This document shows, piece by piece, positions 8,500 through 18,161 of a DNA stretch of 64,000 bases. Position numbers and translations under genes: made by a program. The notes beneath the pieces were generated by a model, which was not told the DNA's origin, made no database searches, and saw only the letters and a program-made list of their open reading frames with translations. Source of the DNA: Saccharopolyspora sp. SCSIO 74807 (GTDB lineage: Bacteria; Actinomycetota; Actinomycetes; Mycobacteriales; Pseudonocardiaceae); NCBI RefSeq assembly GCF_037023755.1, contig NZ_CP146100.1, forward strand, positions 4,247,501 to 4,311,500, written 5' to 3'. Every line of letters starts with the position of its first letter. The stretch's first letter is position 1.

Positions 8500-10206
8500 A
8501 TGGCCAAGAGCGTGGATGACCTGGCGCACGGCGACGGCAACGGTGCGGTCGACAACACGGCCGAGCTGGTCGCCCGCGAGGAGCAGGTCTTCGGCGACAA
8601 CCCGTTGGAAGTGCGCGAATCCGACCACTACACGCACGAGTACGTCGGCGGATTCGTCGACAAGTGGGACGACCTGATCGACTGGAAGAAGCGCTACGAG
8701 AGCGAAGGCCAGTTCTTCGTCGAACAGCTCAAAGCCCGCGGTGTGGAATCGGTGCTGGACGTGGCGACCGGCACCGGGTTCCATTCCGTGCGGCTGCTGG
8801 AAGAGGGCTTCGAGACGGTCAGCGCGGACGGCAGCCCGCAGATGCTCGCCCAGGCGTTCCGCAACGGCCTGGCCTACGGCGGGCACATCCTGCGCGTGGT
8901 GCACGCCGACTGGCGGTGGCTGAACCGGGACGTGCACGGCGCGTACGACGCGATCATCTGCTTGGGCAACTCGTTCACGCACCTGTTCTCCGAGCGGGAC
9001 CGGCGCAAGACGCTGGCGGAGTTCTACGCGATGCTCAAGCACGACGGCGTGCTGATCATCGACCAGCGCAACTACGACTCCATTCTGGACGACGGGTTCT
9101 CCAGCAAGCACACCTATTACTACGCGGGCGAGGACGTTTCCGCGGAACCCGATCACGTGGACGAGGGCCTGGCCCGGTTCAAGTACACGTTCCCGGACAA
9201 GAGTGAATTCTTCCTCAACATGTACCCGTTGCGGAAGAATTACGTGCGGCGGCTGCTGCGCGAGGTCGGATTCCAGCGGATCGACACCTACGGCGATTTC
9301 CAGGAAACGCACGCCGACCAGGACCCGGACTTCTTCATCCACGTCGCGGAGAAGAACTACCGGGCCGAGGACGAACTGTCCGACATGTACTCGGCGGCGG
9401 TGCACACCGCCCGCGACTACTACAACTCCGAGGACGCGGACAACTTCTACTTCAACGTCTGGGGCGGCAACGACATCCACGTCGGCCTCTACCAGACCAA
9501 GGACGAGGACATCGATGCCGCGTCCCGGCGCACCGTCGAGCGGATGGTGAGCAAGGTAGAGATCACACCGCAGACCCGCGTGCTCGACATCGGCGCCGGT
9601 TACGGTGGTGCTGCGCGGCACTTGGCCCGGACCTACGGCTGCAAGGTGGCCTGCCTGAACCTCAGCGAGGTGGAGAACCGGCGCAACGTCGAGTTCAACC
9701 GCGCCGAGGGGCTCGACCACCTCATCGAGGTCAAGGACGGCTCGTTCGAGGACATCCCGTTCCAGGACAACGCGTTCGACGTGGTGTGGTCGCAGGACGC
9801 GATCCTGCACAGCGGTGACCGCGAGCGGGTTCTCGAAGAGGCCACCCGGGTGCTGAGCAAGGGCGGCTCGTTCGTGTTCACCGACCCGATGGCCGCCGAT
9901 GACGCCCGCAAGCAGGACCTCGGGCCGATCTTGGAGCGGCTCAACCTGGACACGATGGGCACGCCCGGCTTCTACCGCCGCGAGCTGGCCCGGCTGGGCC
10001 TGCAGAACTTCGAATTCGAGGACCTCAGCGAGTACCTGCCGGTGCACTACGGCCGGGTGCTGGAGGTGCTGGAGAGCCGCGAGTCCGAGCTGGCCGACCG
10101 GATCAGCGAGGAGTACCGCACGAAGATGAAGCGCGGGCTGCGCGCCTGGGTCGACTCCGGTAACGCCGGGAGCCTGGCGTGGGGCATCATCCACGCCCGT
10201 GCATGA
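8500..10206 (+). CDS. fused glycine/sarcosine and sarcosine/dimethylglycine N-methyltransferase (betaine synthase)
   Basis: A 568-residue protein with two class I SAM-methyltransferase domains. The N-terminal domain (about 35-290) resembles glycine/sarcosine N-methyltransferase, with motif I VLDVATGTG at 85-93. The C-terminal domain (about 293-568) resembles sarcosine/dimethylglycine methyltransferase, with motif I VLDIGAGYG at 361-369 and the VVWSQDAILHSGDR stretch. Together they methylate glycine three times to glycine betaine, a compatible solute, using three SAM. Separate enzymes serve this route in Halorhodospira; a fused form is known from Actinopolyspora halophila. GGTGGGAG precedes the ATG. 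It heads a block of SAM-cycle genes. Confidence 0.93.
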   Translation: MAKSVDDLAHGDGNGAVDNTAELVAREEQVFGDNPLEVRESDHYTHEYVGGFVDKWDDLIDWKKRYESEGQFFVEQLKARGVESVLDVATGTGFHSVRLLEEGFETVSADGSPQMLAQAFRNGLAYGGHILRVVHADWRWLNRDVHGAYDAIICLGNSFTHLFSERDRRKTLAEFYAMLKHDGVLIIDQRNYDSILDDGFSSKHTYYYAGEDVSAEPDHVDEGLARFKYTFPDKSEFFLNMYPLRKNYVRRLLREVGFQRIDTYGDFQETHADQDPDFFIHVAEKNYRAEDELSDMYSAAVHTARDYYNSEDADNFYFNVWGGNDIHVGLYQTKDEDIDAASRRTVERMVSKVEITPQTRVLDIGAGYGGAARHLARTYGCKVACLNLSEVENRRNVEFNRAEGLDHLIEVKDGSFEDIPFQDNAFDVVWSQDAILHSGDRERVLEEATRVLSKGGSFVFTDPMAADDARKQDLGPILERLNLDTMGTPGFYRRELARLGLQNFEFEDLSEYLPVHYGRVLEVLESRESELADRISEEYRTKMKRGLRAWVDSGNAGSLAWGIIHARA

Positions 10207-10241
10207 TCATTAAAACAGCATAAGACCCCTGTTGGGGACGG

Positions 10242-10284
10242 TTGCTCCGGTGCCATGGAGTGGAACTCCATGACATCGGAGCGG
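10242..10284 (+). other. long hairpin between betaine synthase and metK
   Basis: GCTCCGGTGCCATGGAG pairs with CTCCATGACATCGGAGC around a 5-nt loop (TGGAA): 17 bp with one mismatch and one G-U, extendable by two G-U pairs. A small CCCC/GGGG hairpin precedes it at 10226-10237. No U-tract follows. It is a candidate terminator, attenuator or RNA-processing site. Confidence 0.7.
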
Positions 10285-10337
10285 CCGGTACGCAAGGATC
10301 GAAGCCGCCAAAGTAGCGACAGAGGTGAGGTTGAGCC

Positions 10338-11540
<1,203 letters not shown>

Positions 11541-11561
11541 TCGCGCACGTCCGCACGGGCT

Positions 11562-11591
11562 GCCGCGGGGCGCCGTCGCGCGCCCCGCGGC
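11562..11591 (+). terminator. perfect 12-bp hairpin after metK
   Basis: GCCGCGGGGCGC (11562-11573) pairs exactly with GCGCCCCGCGGC (11580-11591) around a 6-nt loop, 21 nt after the metK stop. No U-tract, as is common for actinobacterial terminators; a processing or stability role is equally possible. Confidence 0.65.
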
Positions 11592-11673
11592 CCGGTGCGG
11601 GCCAGGTCCCCTGAACACTTAGAGGTCGGTGGCCGACGACGTCGCCGGCCCACCGCCGTGAAGGAGTATTGCA

Positions 11674-12648
11674 GTGCGGATTGCGGTGACCGGTTCGATC
11701 GCCACCGACCACCTGATGTCCTTCCCCGGCAGGATCGCCGATCAGCTGATCGCCGATCAGCTCGAGCAGGTGTCCCTGTCGTTCCTGGTCGACGAGCTGG
11801 AGGTGCGCCGCGGCGGGATCGCGGCCAACATCACCTTCGGGCTCGGCAAGCTGGGCGTGACCCCCTACCTGGTCGGCGCCGTGGGTGAGGACTTCGAGGA
11901 ATACCGGTCGTGGCTGGAGCGGCACGGGGTGGACACCGCCTCGGTGCACGTCTCGGCGACCAAGCACACCTCCCGGTTCCTGTGCACGACCGACCAGGAC
12001 TTCAACCAGATCGCCTCGTTCTACCCGGGCGCCATGTCCGAGGCGCGGGAGATCGAGTTGAAGTCCGTGGCCGACCGCATCGGCGGGCTGGACCTCGTGG
12101 TGATCTCCGCGAACGACCCGGACGCGATGATCAGGCACACCCAGGAGTCGCGGGAGCGCGGCTACAAGTTCCTCGCCGACCCCGGCCAGCAGCTGGCCCG
12201 GATGGACGGCGAGGCGGTGCGCAAGCTCGTCGAGGGTGCGGAGTACCTGTTCACCAACGAGTACGAGCACGGCCTGCTGCTGCAGAGCACCGGCTGGAGC
12301 CACGAAGAGGTGCTGGGCAAGGTCGGCAGCTGGGTGACCTCGCTGGGCGCGAAGGGCCTGAAGGTCGAATCCGCTTCGGCCCCGACCCTGGAGGTCGTGC
12401 CGCCGAAGGAGAAGCAGAAGGGCGACCCGACCGGTGTCGGCGACGCGCTGCGCGCCGGGTTCCTGGCCGGCCTGTCCGGCGGTCTGGGCCTGGAGCGGTC
12501 CCTGCAGCTCGGCTGCACCCTGGCGACGGTGTCGCTGGAGACCGACGGGCCGCAGGAGTACGACGTCGAGCGCGAGTCGTTCCTCGCGCGCATCGCCGAG
12601 GCGTACGGCGAGTCCGCCGCGACCGAGATCGGCTCGAAGCTGCGCTGA
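11674..12648 (+). CDS. adoK: adenosine kinase, PfkB family (mycobacterial AdoK type)
   Basis: A 324-residue ribokinase-family protein that reads closely along its length with Mycobacterium tuberculosis AdoK, also 324 residues. Shared parts include VTGSIATDHLM at the start, ASFYPGAMSEAR and LFTNEYE. The PfkB C-terminal signature DPTGVGDALRAGF starts at 251, placing the catalytic Asp at 257 as in AdoK. It phosphorylates adenosine to AMP. Next to ahcY this makes sense: removing adenosine pulls the reversible SAH hydrolase reaction forward. GTG start 8 nt after AAGGAG. Often misnamed a generic carbohydrate kinase. Confidence 0.9.
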   Translation: MRIAVTGSIATDHLMSFPGRIADQLIADQLEQVSLSFLVDELEVRRGGIAANITFGLGKLGVTPYLVGAVGEDFEEYRSWLERHGVDTASVHVSATKHTSRFLCTTDQDFNQIASFYPGAMSEAREIELKSVADRIGGLDLVVISANDPDAMIRHTQESRERGYKFLADPGQQLARMDGEAVRKLVEGAEYLFTNEYEHGLLLQSTGWSHEEVLGKVGSWVTSLGAKGLKVESASAPTLEVVPPKEKQKGDPTGVGDALRAGFLAGLSGGLGLERSLQLGCTLATVSLETDGPQEYDVERESFLARIAEAYGESAATEIGSKLR

Positions 12649-12659
12649 ACCCCCGTCCT

Positions 12660-12694
12660 CCGGCGGCACCGGCAGACGCCGCCGGTGCCGCCGG
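12660..12694 (+). terminator. perfect 14-bp hairpin after adoK
   Basis: CCGGCGGCACCGGC (12660-12673) pairs exactly with GCCGGTGCCGCCGG (12681-12694) around a 7-nt loop, 12 nt after the adoK stop. No U-tract. Confidence 0.65.
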
Positions 12695-12751
12695 GCGCGG
12701 AGGACACTGGGTTCGGGCGTGGTCGAAGAAAGCGTGGGAAGAGGCAGCGAC

Positions 12752-15700
12752 ATGAATGGGGTCAACACGAACGGCGAATCCGCTTCGGGCCGGGACCCGA
12801 GCGGGTTTCTCAGCGCGCTCGCCGAGCGCGTGCTCGTCGCGGACGGCGGAATGGGCACCGCGTTGCAGGCCCACGACCTGACGCTGGACGACTTCGCGAA
12901 CCTCGAAGGCTGCAACGAGATCCTCAACGAGACCCGCCCGGACGTGGTTTCCAGCGTCTACCGCGGTTTCCTCGAGGCTGGTTCGGACGCGATCGAATCG
13001 AACACGTTCGGCACGAACCTCGCCAACCTCGGCGAGTACGGCATCACGGAGCGGATCCGGGACCTGGCCGAGAAGGGCGCCCGGCTGGCCCGCGAGGCCG
13101 CCGACGAGTTCTCGACGCCGGACAAGCCGCGGTTCGTGCTCGGTTCGATGGGGCCGGGCACCAAGCTGCCCACCCTCGGCCACGCGCCGTACGCGGACCT
13201 GCGCGACGCCTACGAGGAGAGCGTGCTGGGCCTGCTCGAGGGCGGGATCGACGTGGTCCTGGTCGAGACCTCCCAGGACCTGCTGCAGACGAAGGCCTCG
13301 ATCGTCGGCGCCAAGCGCGCCATGGCCAAGACCGGCCAGTACCGGCCGATCATCGCGCAGGTCACCGTGGAGCAGACCGGCACGATGCTGGTGGGCTCGG
13401 AGATCGGCGCGGCGCTGACCGCGCTGGAGCCGCTGGGCATCGACATGATCGGGATGAACTGCGCGACCGGGCCGGCGGAGATGAGCGAGCACCTGCGGGT
13501 GCTGGCCCAGCACGCCCAGGTGCCGATCTCGGTGATGCCGAACGCGGGCCTGCCCGAGCTCGGCCCGAACGGCGCGGTGTATCCGCTGCAGGCCGACGAG
13601 CTGGCCGAGGCGCTGGTCGGGTTCGTCAACAACTTCGGCACCCGGCTGGTCGGCGGCTGCTGCGGCACCACCGGTGAGCACGTGCGCGCGGTCTCCGAGG
13701 CGGTCGCCGGGCTCAACCCGGCGCCGCGCACGCCGGAGGTCATCCCGTCGGTGTCGTCGGTGTACCAGGCGGTGCCGTTCCAGCAGGACGCCACCAACCT
13801 CAACGTCGGCGAGCGCACCAACACCAACGGTTCCAAGAAGTTCCGCGAGGCCATGCTCGACGGCCGCTACGAGGACTGCGTCGAGATCGCCAAGTCCCAG
13901 ACCCGCGAGGGCGCGCACCTGCTCGACCTGTGCGTGGACTACGTGGGCCGCGACGGCGTCGAGGACATGCGGGAACTGGCCAGCAGGCTGGCCACCGCCT
14001 CCACGCTGCCGGTGATGGTGGACTCCACCGAGGCCGACGTCATCCAGGCGGGCTTGGAGCACTTCGGCGGCCGGTGCGCGGTGAACTCGGTGAACTACGA
14101 GGACGGCGACGGCCCGGACTCGCGGTTCCAGAAGGTCATGGACATGGTCCACGAGCACGGCGCCACCATCGTCGGGCTGTGCATCGACGAGGAGGGCCAG
14201 GCCCGGACCCGGGACTGGAAGGTGCGCGTCGCCGAGCGGCTGATCGCGGACATCACCGGCAAGTGGGGCCTGGACGAGTCCTCGATCATCATCGACTGCC
14301 TGGTCTTCCCGATCACCACGGGCCAGGAGGAGGTCCGCGAGGACGGCATCGAGACCATCGAGGCGATCCGCGAGCTCAAGCGGCGGCACCCGGACGTGCA
14401 GACGACGCTGGGCCTGTCGAACGTCTCGTTCGGGCTGAACCCGGCCGCGCGCCAGGTGCTGAACTCGGTGTTCCTAAACGAGTGCCGCGAAGCCGGGCTG
14501 GACTCGGCGATCCTGAACGCCTCCAAGATCCTGCCGATGAGCAAGATCGAGGACGAGCAGCGGCAGGTCGCGCTGGACCTGGTCTACAACCGCCGCACCG
14601 AGGACTACGACCCGCTGCAGAAGCTGATGTCGCTGTTCGAGGGCAAGACGGCGGCCTCCAGCGGTGCCTCGCGGGCCGAGGAGCTGGCGAAGCTGCCGCT
14701 GTTCGAGCGGCTGGAGAAGCGCATCGTGGACGGCGAGCGCAACGGGCTCGAAGCGGATCTGGACGAGGCCATGCAGGAGAAGGCCCCGCTGCAGATCGTC
14801 AACGAGAACCTGCTGGCCGGCATGAAGGTCGTCGGTGACCTGTTCGGTTCCGGGCAGATGCAGCTGCCGTTCGTGCTGCAGTCCGCGGAGGTCATGAAGA
14901 CCGCCGTGGCGCACCTCGAACCGCACATGGACAAGGACGACACCGGCGGCAAGGGCAAGCTGCTGCTGGCCACCGTCAAGGGCGATGTGCACGACATCGG
15001 CAAGAACCTGGTGGACATCATCGTGTCCAACAACGGCTACGACGTGGTCAACATCGGCATCAAGCAGCCGGTCAACGCCATCCTGGAAGCCGCCGACGAG
15101 CACAAGGTCGACGTGATCGGCCTGTCCGGGCTGCTGGTCAAGTCGACGGTGATCATGAAGGAGAACCTGGAGGAGATGAACTCCAGGGGCATCTCCGAGA
15201 AGTACCCGGTGATGCTCGGCGGCGCGGCGCTGACCCGCTCCTTCGTGGAGAACGACCTCGACGAGGTCTTCCAGGGCGACGTGCGCTACGCGAAGGACGC
15301 CTTCGAGGGCCTGAACCTGATGGACCGGCTGATGGCCATCAAGCGCGGCGACAGCCCCGAGGAGGACGAGAAGGAACAGGCCAAGAAGGCCGAGCGCAAG
15401 GAGCGCCGCGAGCGTTCGCTGCGGATCGCCGAGAAGCGCAAGGCCGAGGAAGGCGAGATCCCGGACCTCTACGACGAGTCCACCCGTTCCGACGTGGACG
15501 CCGATTCCCCGGTGCCGACCCCGCCGTTCTGGGGCTCCCGGGTGATCAAGGGCGTGCCCACGGCCGACTACTTGGCGCTGCTGGACGAGCGGGCCACGTT
15601 CTTCGGCCAGTGGGGCCTGCGCGGCTCCAAGAAGGGCGAGGGCAAGACCTACGAGGAACTGGTCGAGTCCGAGGGCCGCCCGCGGCTGCGCGCGTGGGTG

Positions 15701-16345
15701 GACGAGCTGTCCACCGCGGGCATCCTGCAGCACGCGGCCGTGGTCTACGGCTACTTCCCGGTGGTCTCCGAGGGCAACTCGCTGATCGTGCTGGACAAGG
15801 AGGAGCCGGACTCGCCGGAGCGCACCCGGTTCACCTTCCCGCGCCAGCAGCGGGACCGGCGGCTGTGCCTGGCGGACTTCTACCGCTCGCGGGAGAAGGC
15901 CGAGCAGACCGGGCAGGTCGACGTGCTGCCGATGCAGCTGGTCACGATGGGCCAGCCGATCGCGGACTACGCCAACCAGCTGTTCGCGAAGGACGCCTAC
16001 CGGGATTACCTGGAGATCCACGGCATGGGCGTGCAGCTGACCGAGGCGTTGGCGGAGTACTTCCACCGCCGGGTGCGCCAGGAGCTGCTGTTCTCCAGCG
16101 GCCGGGCGGTCTCCGAGGAGGACCCGGACGAGGTCACCGAGTTCTTCAAGCTCGGCTACCGCGGTGCCCGCTTCTCGTTCGGCTACGGCGCCTGCCCGGA
16201 GATCGAGGACCGGGCCAAGATCGTGGAGCTGCTGGAGAGCGAGCGGATCGGCGTGGAGCTTTCCGAGGAGTTCCAGCTGCACCCGGAGCAGTCCACCGAC
16301 GCGATCATCGCCCACCACCCCGAGGCGAAGTACTTCAACACGTGA
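12752..16345 (+). CDS. metH: cobalamin-dependent methionine synthase
   Basis: A 1197-residue four-module MetH. The Hcy-binding barrel (1 to about 325) has the zinc ligands Cys237 (in MNCATGP) and Cys303-Cys304 (in GGCCGTT). The pterin-binding barrel spans about 345-620. The B12 module (about 640-870) has the axial-ligand motif DVHDIGKN, His747. A charged Lys/Glu/Arg-rich linker (about 868-905) leads to a C-terminal SAM-dependent reactivation domain (GARFSFGYGACPEIEDR). It moves the methyl of 5-methyl-THF to homocysteine. ATG 12752 with GGAAGAGG upstream is preferred over an in-frame extension inside adoK. It regenerates methionine for metK in the same block. Confidence 0.97.
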   Translation: MNGVNTNGESASGRDPSGFLSALAERVLVADGGMGTALQAHDLTLDDFANLEGCNEILNETRPDVVSSVYRGFLEAGSDAIESNTFGTNLANLGEYGITERIRDLAEKGARLAREAADEFSTPDKPRFVLGSMGPGTKLPTLGHAPYADLRDAYEESVLGLLEGGIDVVLVETSQDLLQTKASIVGAKRAMAKTGQYRPIIAQVTVEQTGTMLVGSEIGAALTALEPLGIDMIGMNCATGPAEMSEHLRVLAQHAQVPISVMPNAGLPELGPNGAVYPLQADELAEALVGFVNNFGTRLVGGCCGTTGEHVRAVSEAVAGLNPAPRTPEVIPSVSSVYQAVPFQQDATNLNVGERTNTNGSKKFREAMLDGRYEDCVEIAKSQTREGAHLLDLCVDYVGRDGVEDMRELASRLATASTLPVMVDSTEADVIQAGLEHFGGRCAVNSVNYEDGDGPDSRFQKVMDMVHEHGATIVGLCIDEEGQARTRDWKVRVAERLIADITGKWGLDESSIIIDCLVFPITTGQEEVREDGIETIEAIRELKRRHPDVQTTLGLSNVSFGLNPAARQVLNSVFLNECREAGLDSAILNASKILPMSKIEDEQRQVALDLVYNRRTEDYDPLQKLMSLFEGKTAASSGASRAEELAKLPLFERLEKRIVDGERNGLEADLDEAMQEKAPLQIVNENLLAGMKVVGDLFGSGQMQLPFVLQSAEVMKTAVAHLEPHMDKDDTGGKGKLLLATVKGDVHDIGKNLVDIIVSNNGYDVVNIGIKQPVNAILEAADEHKVDVIGLSGLLVKSTVIMKENLEEMNSRGISEKYPVMLGGAALTRSFVENDLDEVFQGDVRYAKDAFEGLNLMDRLMAIKRGDSPEEDEKEQAKKAERKERRERSLRIAEKRKAEEGEIPDLYDESTRSDVDADSPVPTPPFWGSRVIKGVPTADYLALLDERATFFGQWGLRGSKKGEGKTYEELVESEGRPRLRAWVDELSTAGILQHAAVVYGYFPVVSEGNSLIVLDKEEPDSPERTRFTFPRQQRDRRLCLADFYRSREKAEQTGQVDVLPMQLVTMGQPIADYANQLFAKDAYRDYLEIHGMGVQLTEALAEYFHRRVRQELLFSSGRAVSEEDPDEVTEFFKLGYRGARFSFGYGACPEIEDRAKIVELLESERIGVELSEEFQLHPEQSTDAIIAHHPEAKYFNT

Positions 16346-16352
16346 TCCCGGC

Positions 16353-16387
16353 CGGGCGGGCCGCGCTGGCTGATCGCGGCCCGCCCG
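16353..16387 (+). terminator. perfect 13-bp hairpin after metH
   Basis: CGGGCGGGCCGCG (16353-16365) pairs exactly with CGCGGCCCGCCCG (16375-16387), loop of 9 nt, 7 nt after the metH stop. No U-tract. Confidence 0.65.
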
Positions 16388-16402
16388 CCGGAGGACTCTC
16401 GA

Positions 16403-16453
16403 CCCGAGCAGGGAAATCGCCTGTGACAGGGATGAAGCCCGAGCAGGGAAATC
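16403..16453 (+). repeat. 16-bp direct repeat in the ahcY leader
   Basis: CCCGAGCAGGGAAATC occurs at 16403-16418 and again at 16438-16453, a 35-bp period; a shorter GGAAATC follows at 16460-16466, ending at the ahcY ATG. The repeat may be a regulator site or a slipped duplication of the ribosome-binding region. Confidence 0.6.
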
Positions 16454-16466
16454 AAGAAAGGAAATC

Positions 16467-17924
16467 ATGAGCGCGAAGCTGCAAACGGCCAATGGCCTCG
16501 ATTTCGCCGTCGCTGATCTGGGACTGGCCGAGTCGGGTCGGCACCAGATCCGGCTGGCGGAGCATGAGATGCCGGGTTTGATGGCGACTCGCCGGGAGTA
16601 TGCGGACTCGAAGCCGCTGAAGGGCGCGCGGATCGCAGGTTCGTTGCACATGACGGTGCAGACGGCGGTGCTCATCGAGACGCTGGTTGAGCTGGGCGCG
16701 GATGTGCGGTGGGTGTCGTGCAACATTTTCTCGACCCAGGACGAGGCCGCGGCGGCGGTCGTGGTCGGTGGCGGTACTGCGGACAAGCCTGCTGGTGTGC
16801 CGGTGTTCGCGTGGAAGGGTGAGACGCTCGAGGATTACTGGTGGTGCACCAACCAGCTCTGGGAGTTCGGCGGCGGCAAGCTCGCGAACATGATCCTGGA
16901 CGATGGTGGTGACGCGACGCTGCTGGTGCACAAGGGTGTCGAGTTCGAGGCCGCGGGTGCGGTGCCGCAGCCGACTGAGGACGACCCGGACGAGTTCAAG
17001 GTCGTGCTGTCGACGCTGCGTAAGAGCCTGGAGCAGGATGCCCAGCGGTTCACGACGCTGGCGAAGGAGATCAAGGGCGTTACCGAGGAGACCACGACCG
17101 GTGTGCACAAGCTGGTCGAGTTGGTCAAGTCGGAGGAGCTGTTGTTCCCGGCGATCAATGTGAACGACTCGGTGACGAAGTCGAAGTTCGACAACAAGTA
17201 CGGCTGCCGGCACTCGCTGGTCGATGGCATCAACCGCGCCACCGACGTGCTCATTGGTGGCAAGGTCGCGGTGATCGCCGGGTTCGGCGATGTCGGTAAG
17301 GGCTCGGCGGAGTCGCTGCGGGGCCAGGGTGCTCGGGTGATCGTCACCGAGATCGACCCGATCTGCGCGTTGCAGGCGGCGATGGAGGGCTACGAGGTCA
17401 AGACCTTGGACGAGGTCGTTGAGTTCGCGGACATCTTCATCACCACCACCGGGAACTTCGACATCATCACCGCTGAGCACATGAGCCGGATGAAGCATCA
17501 GGCGATCGTGGGCAATATCGGGCATTTCGACAACGAGATCGACATGGCGGGGTTGGAGAAGACTCCGGGTGTGCGGAAGGTCGAGATCAAGCCGCAGGTG
17601 CACGAGTTCACGTTCACCGATGGGCACTCGATCCTGGTGTTGTCCGAGGGCCGGTTGTTGAACCTGGGTAACGCGACCGGGCACCCGAGTTTCGTGATGT
17701 CGAACTCGTTCACGAACCAGACGCTGGCGCAGATCGAGTTGTGGACCAAGCCGGGTGAGTACGGCAAGGACGTGTACGTGCTGCCGAAGCTGCTGGACGA
17801 GAAGGTCGCCCGGCTGCACCTGGACGCGCTCGGGGTCAACCTCACCCGCATGACCAAGGCCCAGGCCGAGTACATCGGCGTCGACGTCAACGGGCCCTAC
17901 AAGCCCGAACACTACCGCTACTGA
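16467..17924 (+). CDS. ahcY: S-adenosylhomocysteine hydrolase
   Basis: A 485-residue adenosylhomocysteinase of the long actinobacterial type. It opens with [25 protein letters not shown], has the [15 protein letters not shown] and [13 protein letters not shown] substrate segments, the NAD-binding GFGDVGKG at about 272-279 and the C-terminal PYKPEHYRY. It splits SAH, the inhibitory product of methyl transfer, into adenosine and homocysteine. AAAGGA lies just before the ATG. Codon choice from about 16480 to 17760 is unlike its neighbours, with many TTG, GGT, GTG and GCT/ACT codons, and returns to C-rich third positions in the last 50 codons. This may reflect expression selection or recombination. 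Confidence 0.97.
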   Translation: MSAKLQTANGLDFAVADLGLAESGRHQIRLAEHEMPGLMATRREYADSKPLKGARIAGSLHMTVQTAVLIETLVELGADVRWVSCNIFSTQDEAAAAVVVGGGTADKPAGVPVFAWKGETLEDYWWCTNQLWEFGGGKLANMILDDGGDATLLVHKGVEFEAAGAVPQPTEDDPDEFKVVLSTLRKSLEQDAQRFTTLAKEIKGVTEETTTGVHKLVELVKSEELLFPAINVNDSVTKSKFDNKYGCRHSLVDGINRATDVLIGGKVAVIAGFGDVGKGSAESLRGQGARVIVTEIDPICALQAAMEGYEVKTLDEVVEFADIFITTTGNFDIITAEHMSRMKHQAIVGNIGHFDNEIDMAGLEKTPGVRKVEIKPQVHEFTFTDGHSILVLSEGRLLNLGNATGHPSFVMSNSFTNQTLAQIELWTKPGEYGKDVYVLPKLLDEKVARLHLDALGVNLTRMTKAQAEYIGVDVNGPYKPEHYRY

Positions 17925-17957
17925 TTCGTTCGGCTACGGCCTGAGCGACCGGTGGTC

Positions 17958-17998
17958 GCCGCCACCGCCCGGGGTTTGCAGCCTCGGGCGGTGGCGGC
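17958..17998 (+). terminator. perfect 14-bp hairpin after ahcY
   Basis: GCCGCCACCGCCCG (17958-17971) pairs exactly with CGGGCGGTGGCGGC (17985-17998), loop of 13 nt, 33 nt after the ahcY stop. A C/A-rich stretch follows instead of a U-tract. Confidence 0.65.
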
Positions 17999-18161
17999 CC
18001 CCGAAAAACCCAGCAACTCCCGTCGAGGCCGCGGCGCCGAACACTTCGCGCCCCCTCGAATTCCGATTTTTCCGGCAGTACGGTTGCTGCTCGCGCGGCT
18101 GCTCCAGCGACGCGGCCGGGTGTGCGCGGTGACCGGCTAGGAAGGAAAACCTGAGGCCGAC

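Noticed and set aside
10207-10337. Known SAM-I, SAM-II, SAM-IV or SAH riboswitch in the metK leader
   Set aside because: I could not match any of the conserved cores; the region is mainly one long stem, so only a generic hairpin is annotated.
12251-14389. A 712-codon minus-strand frame opposite metH
   Set aside because: Low-complexity Arg/Leu/Ala/His translation; metH on the other strand has all four domains.
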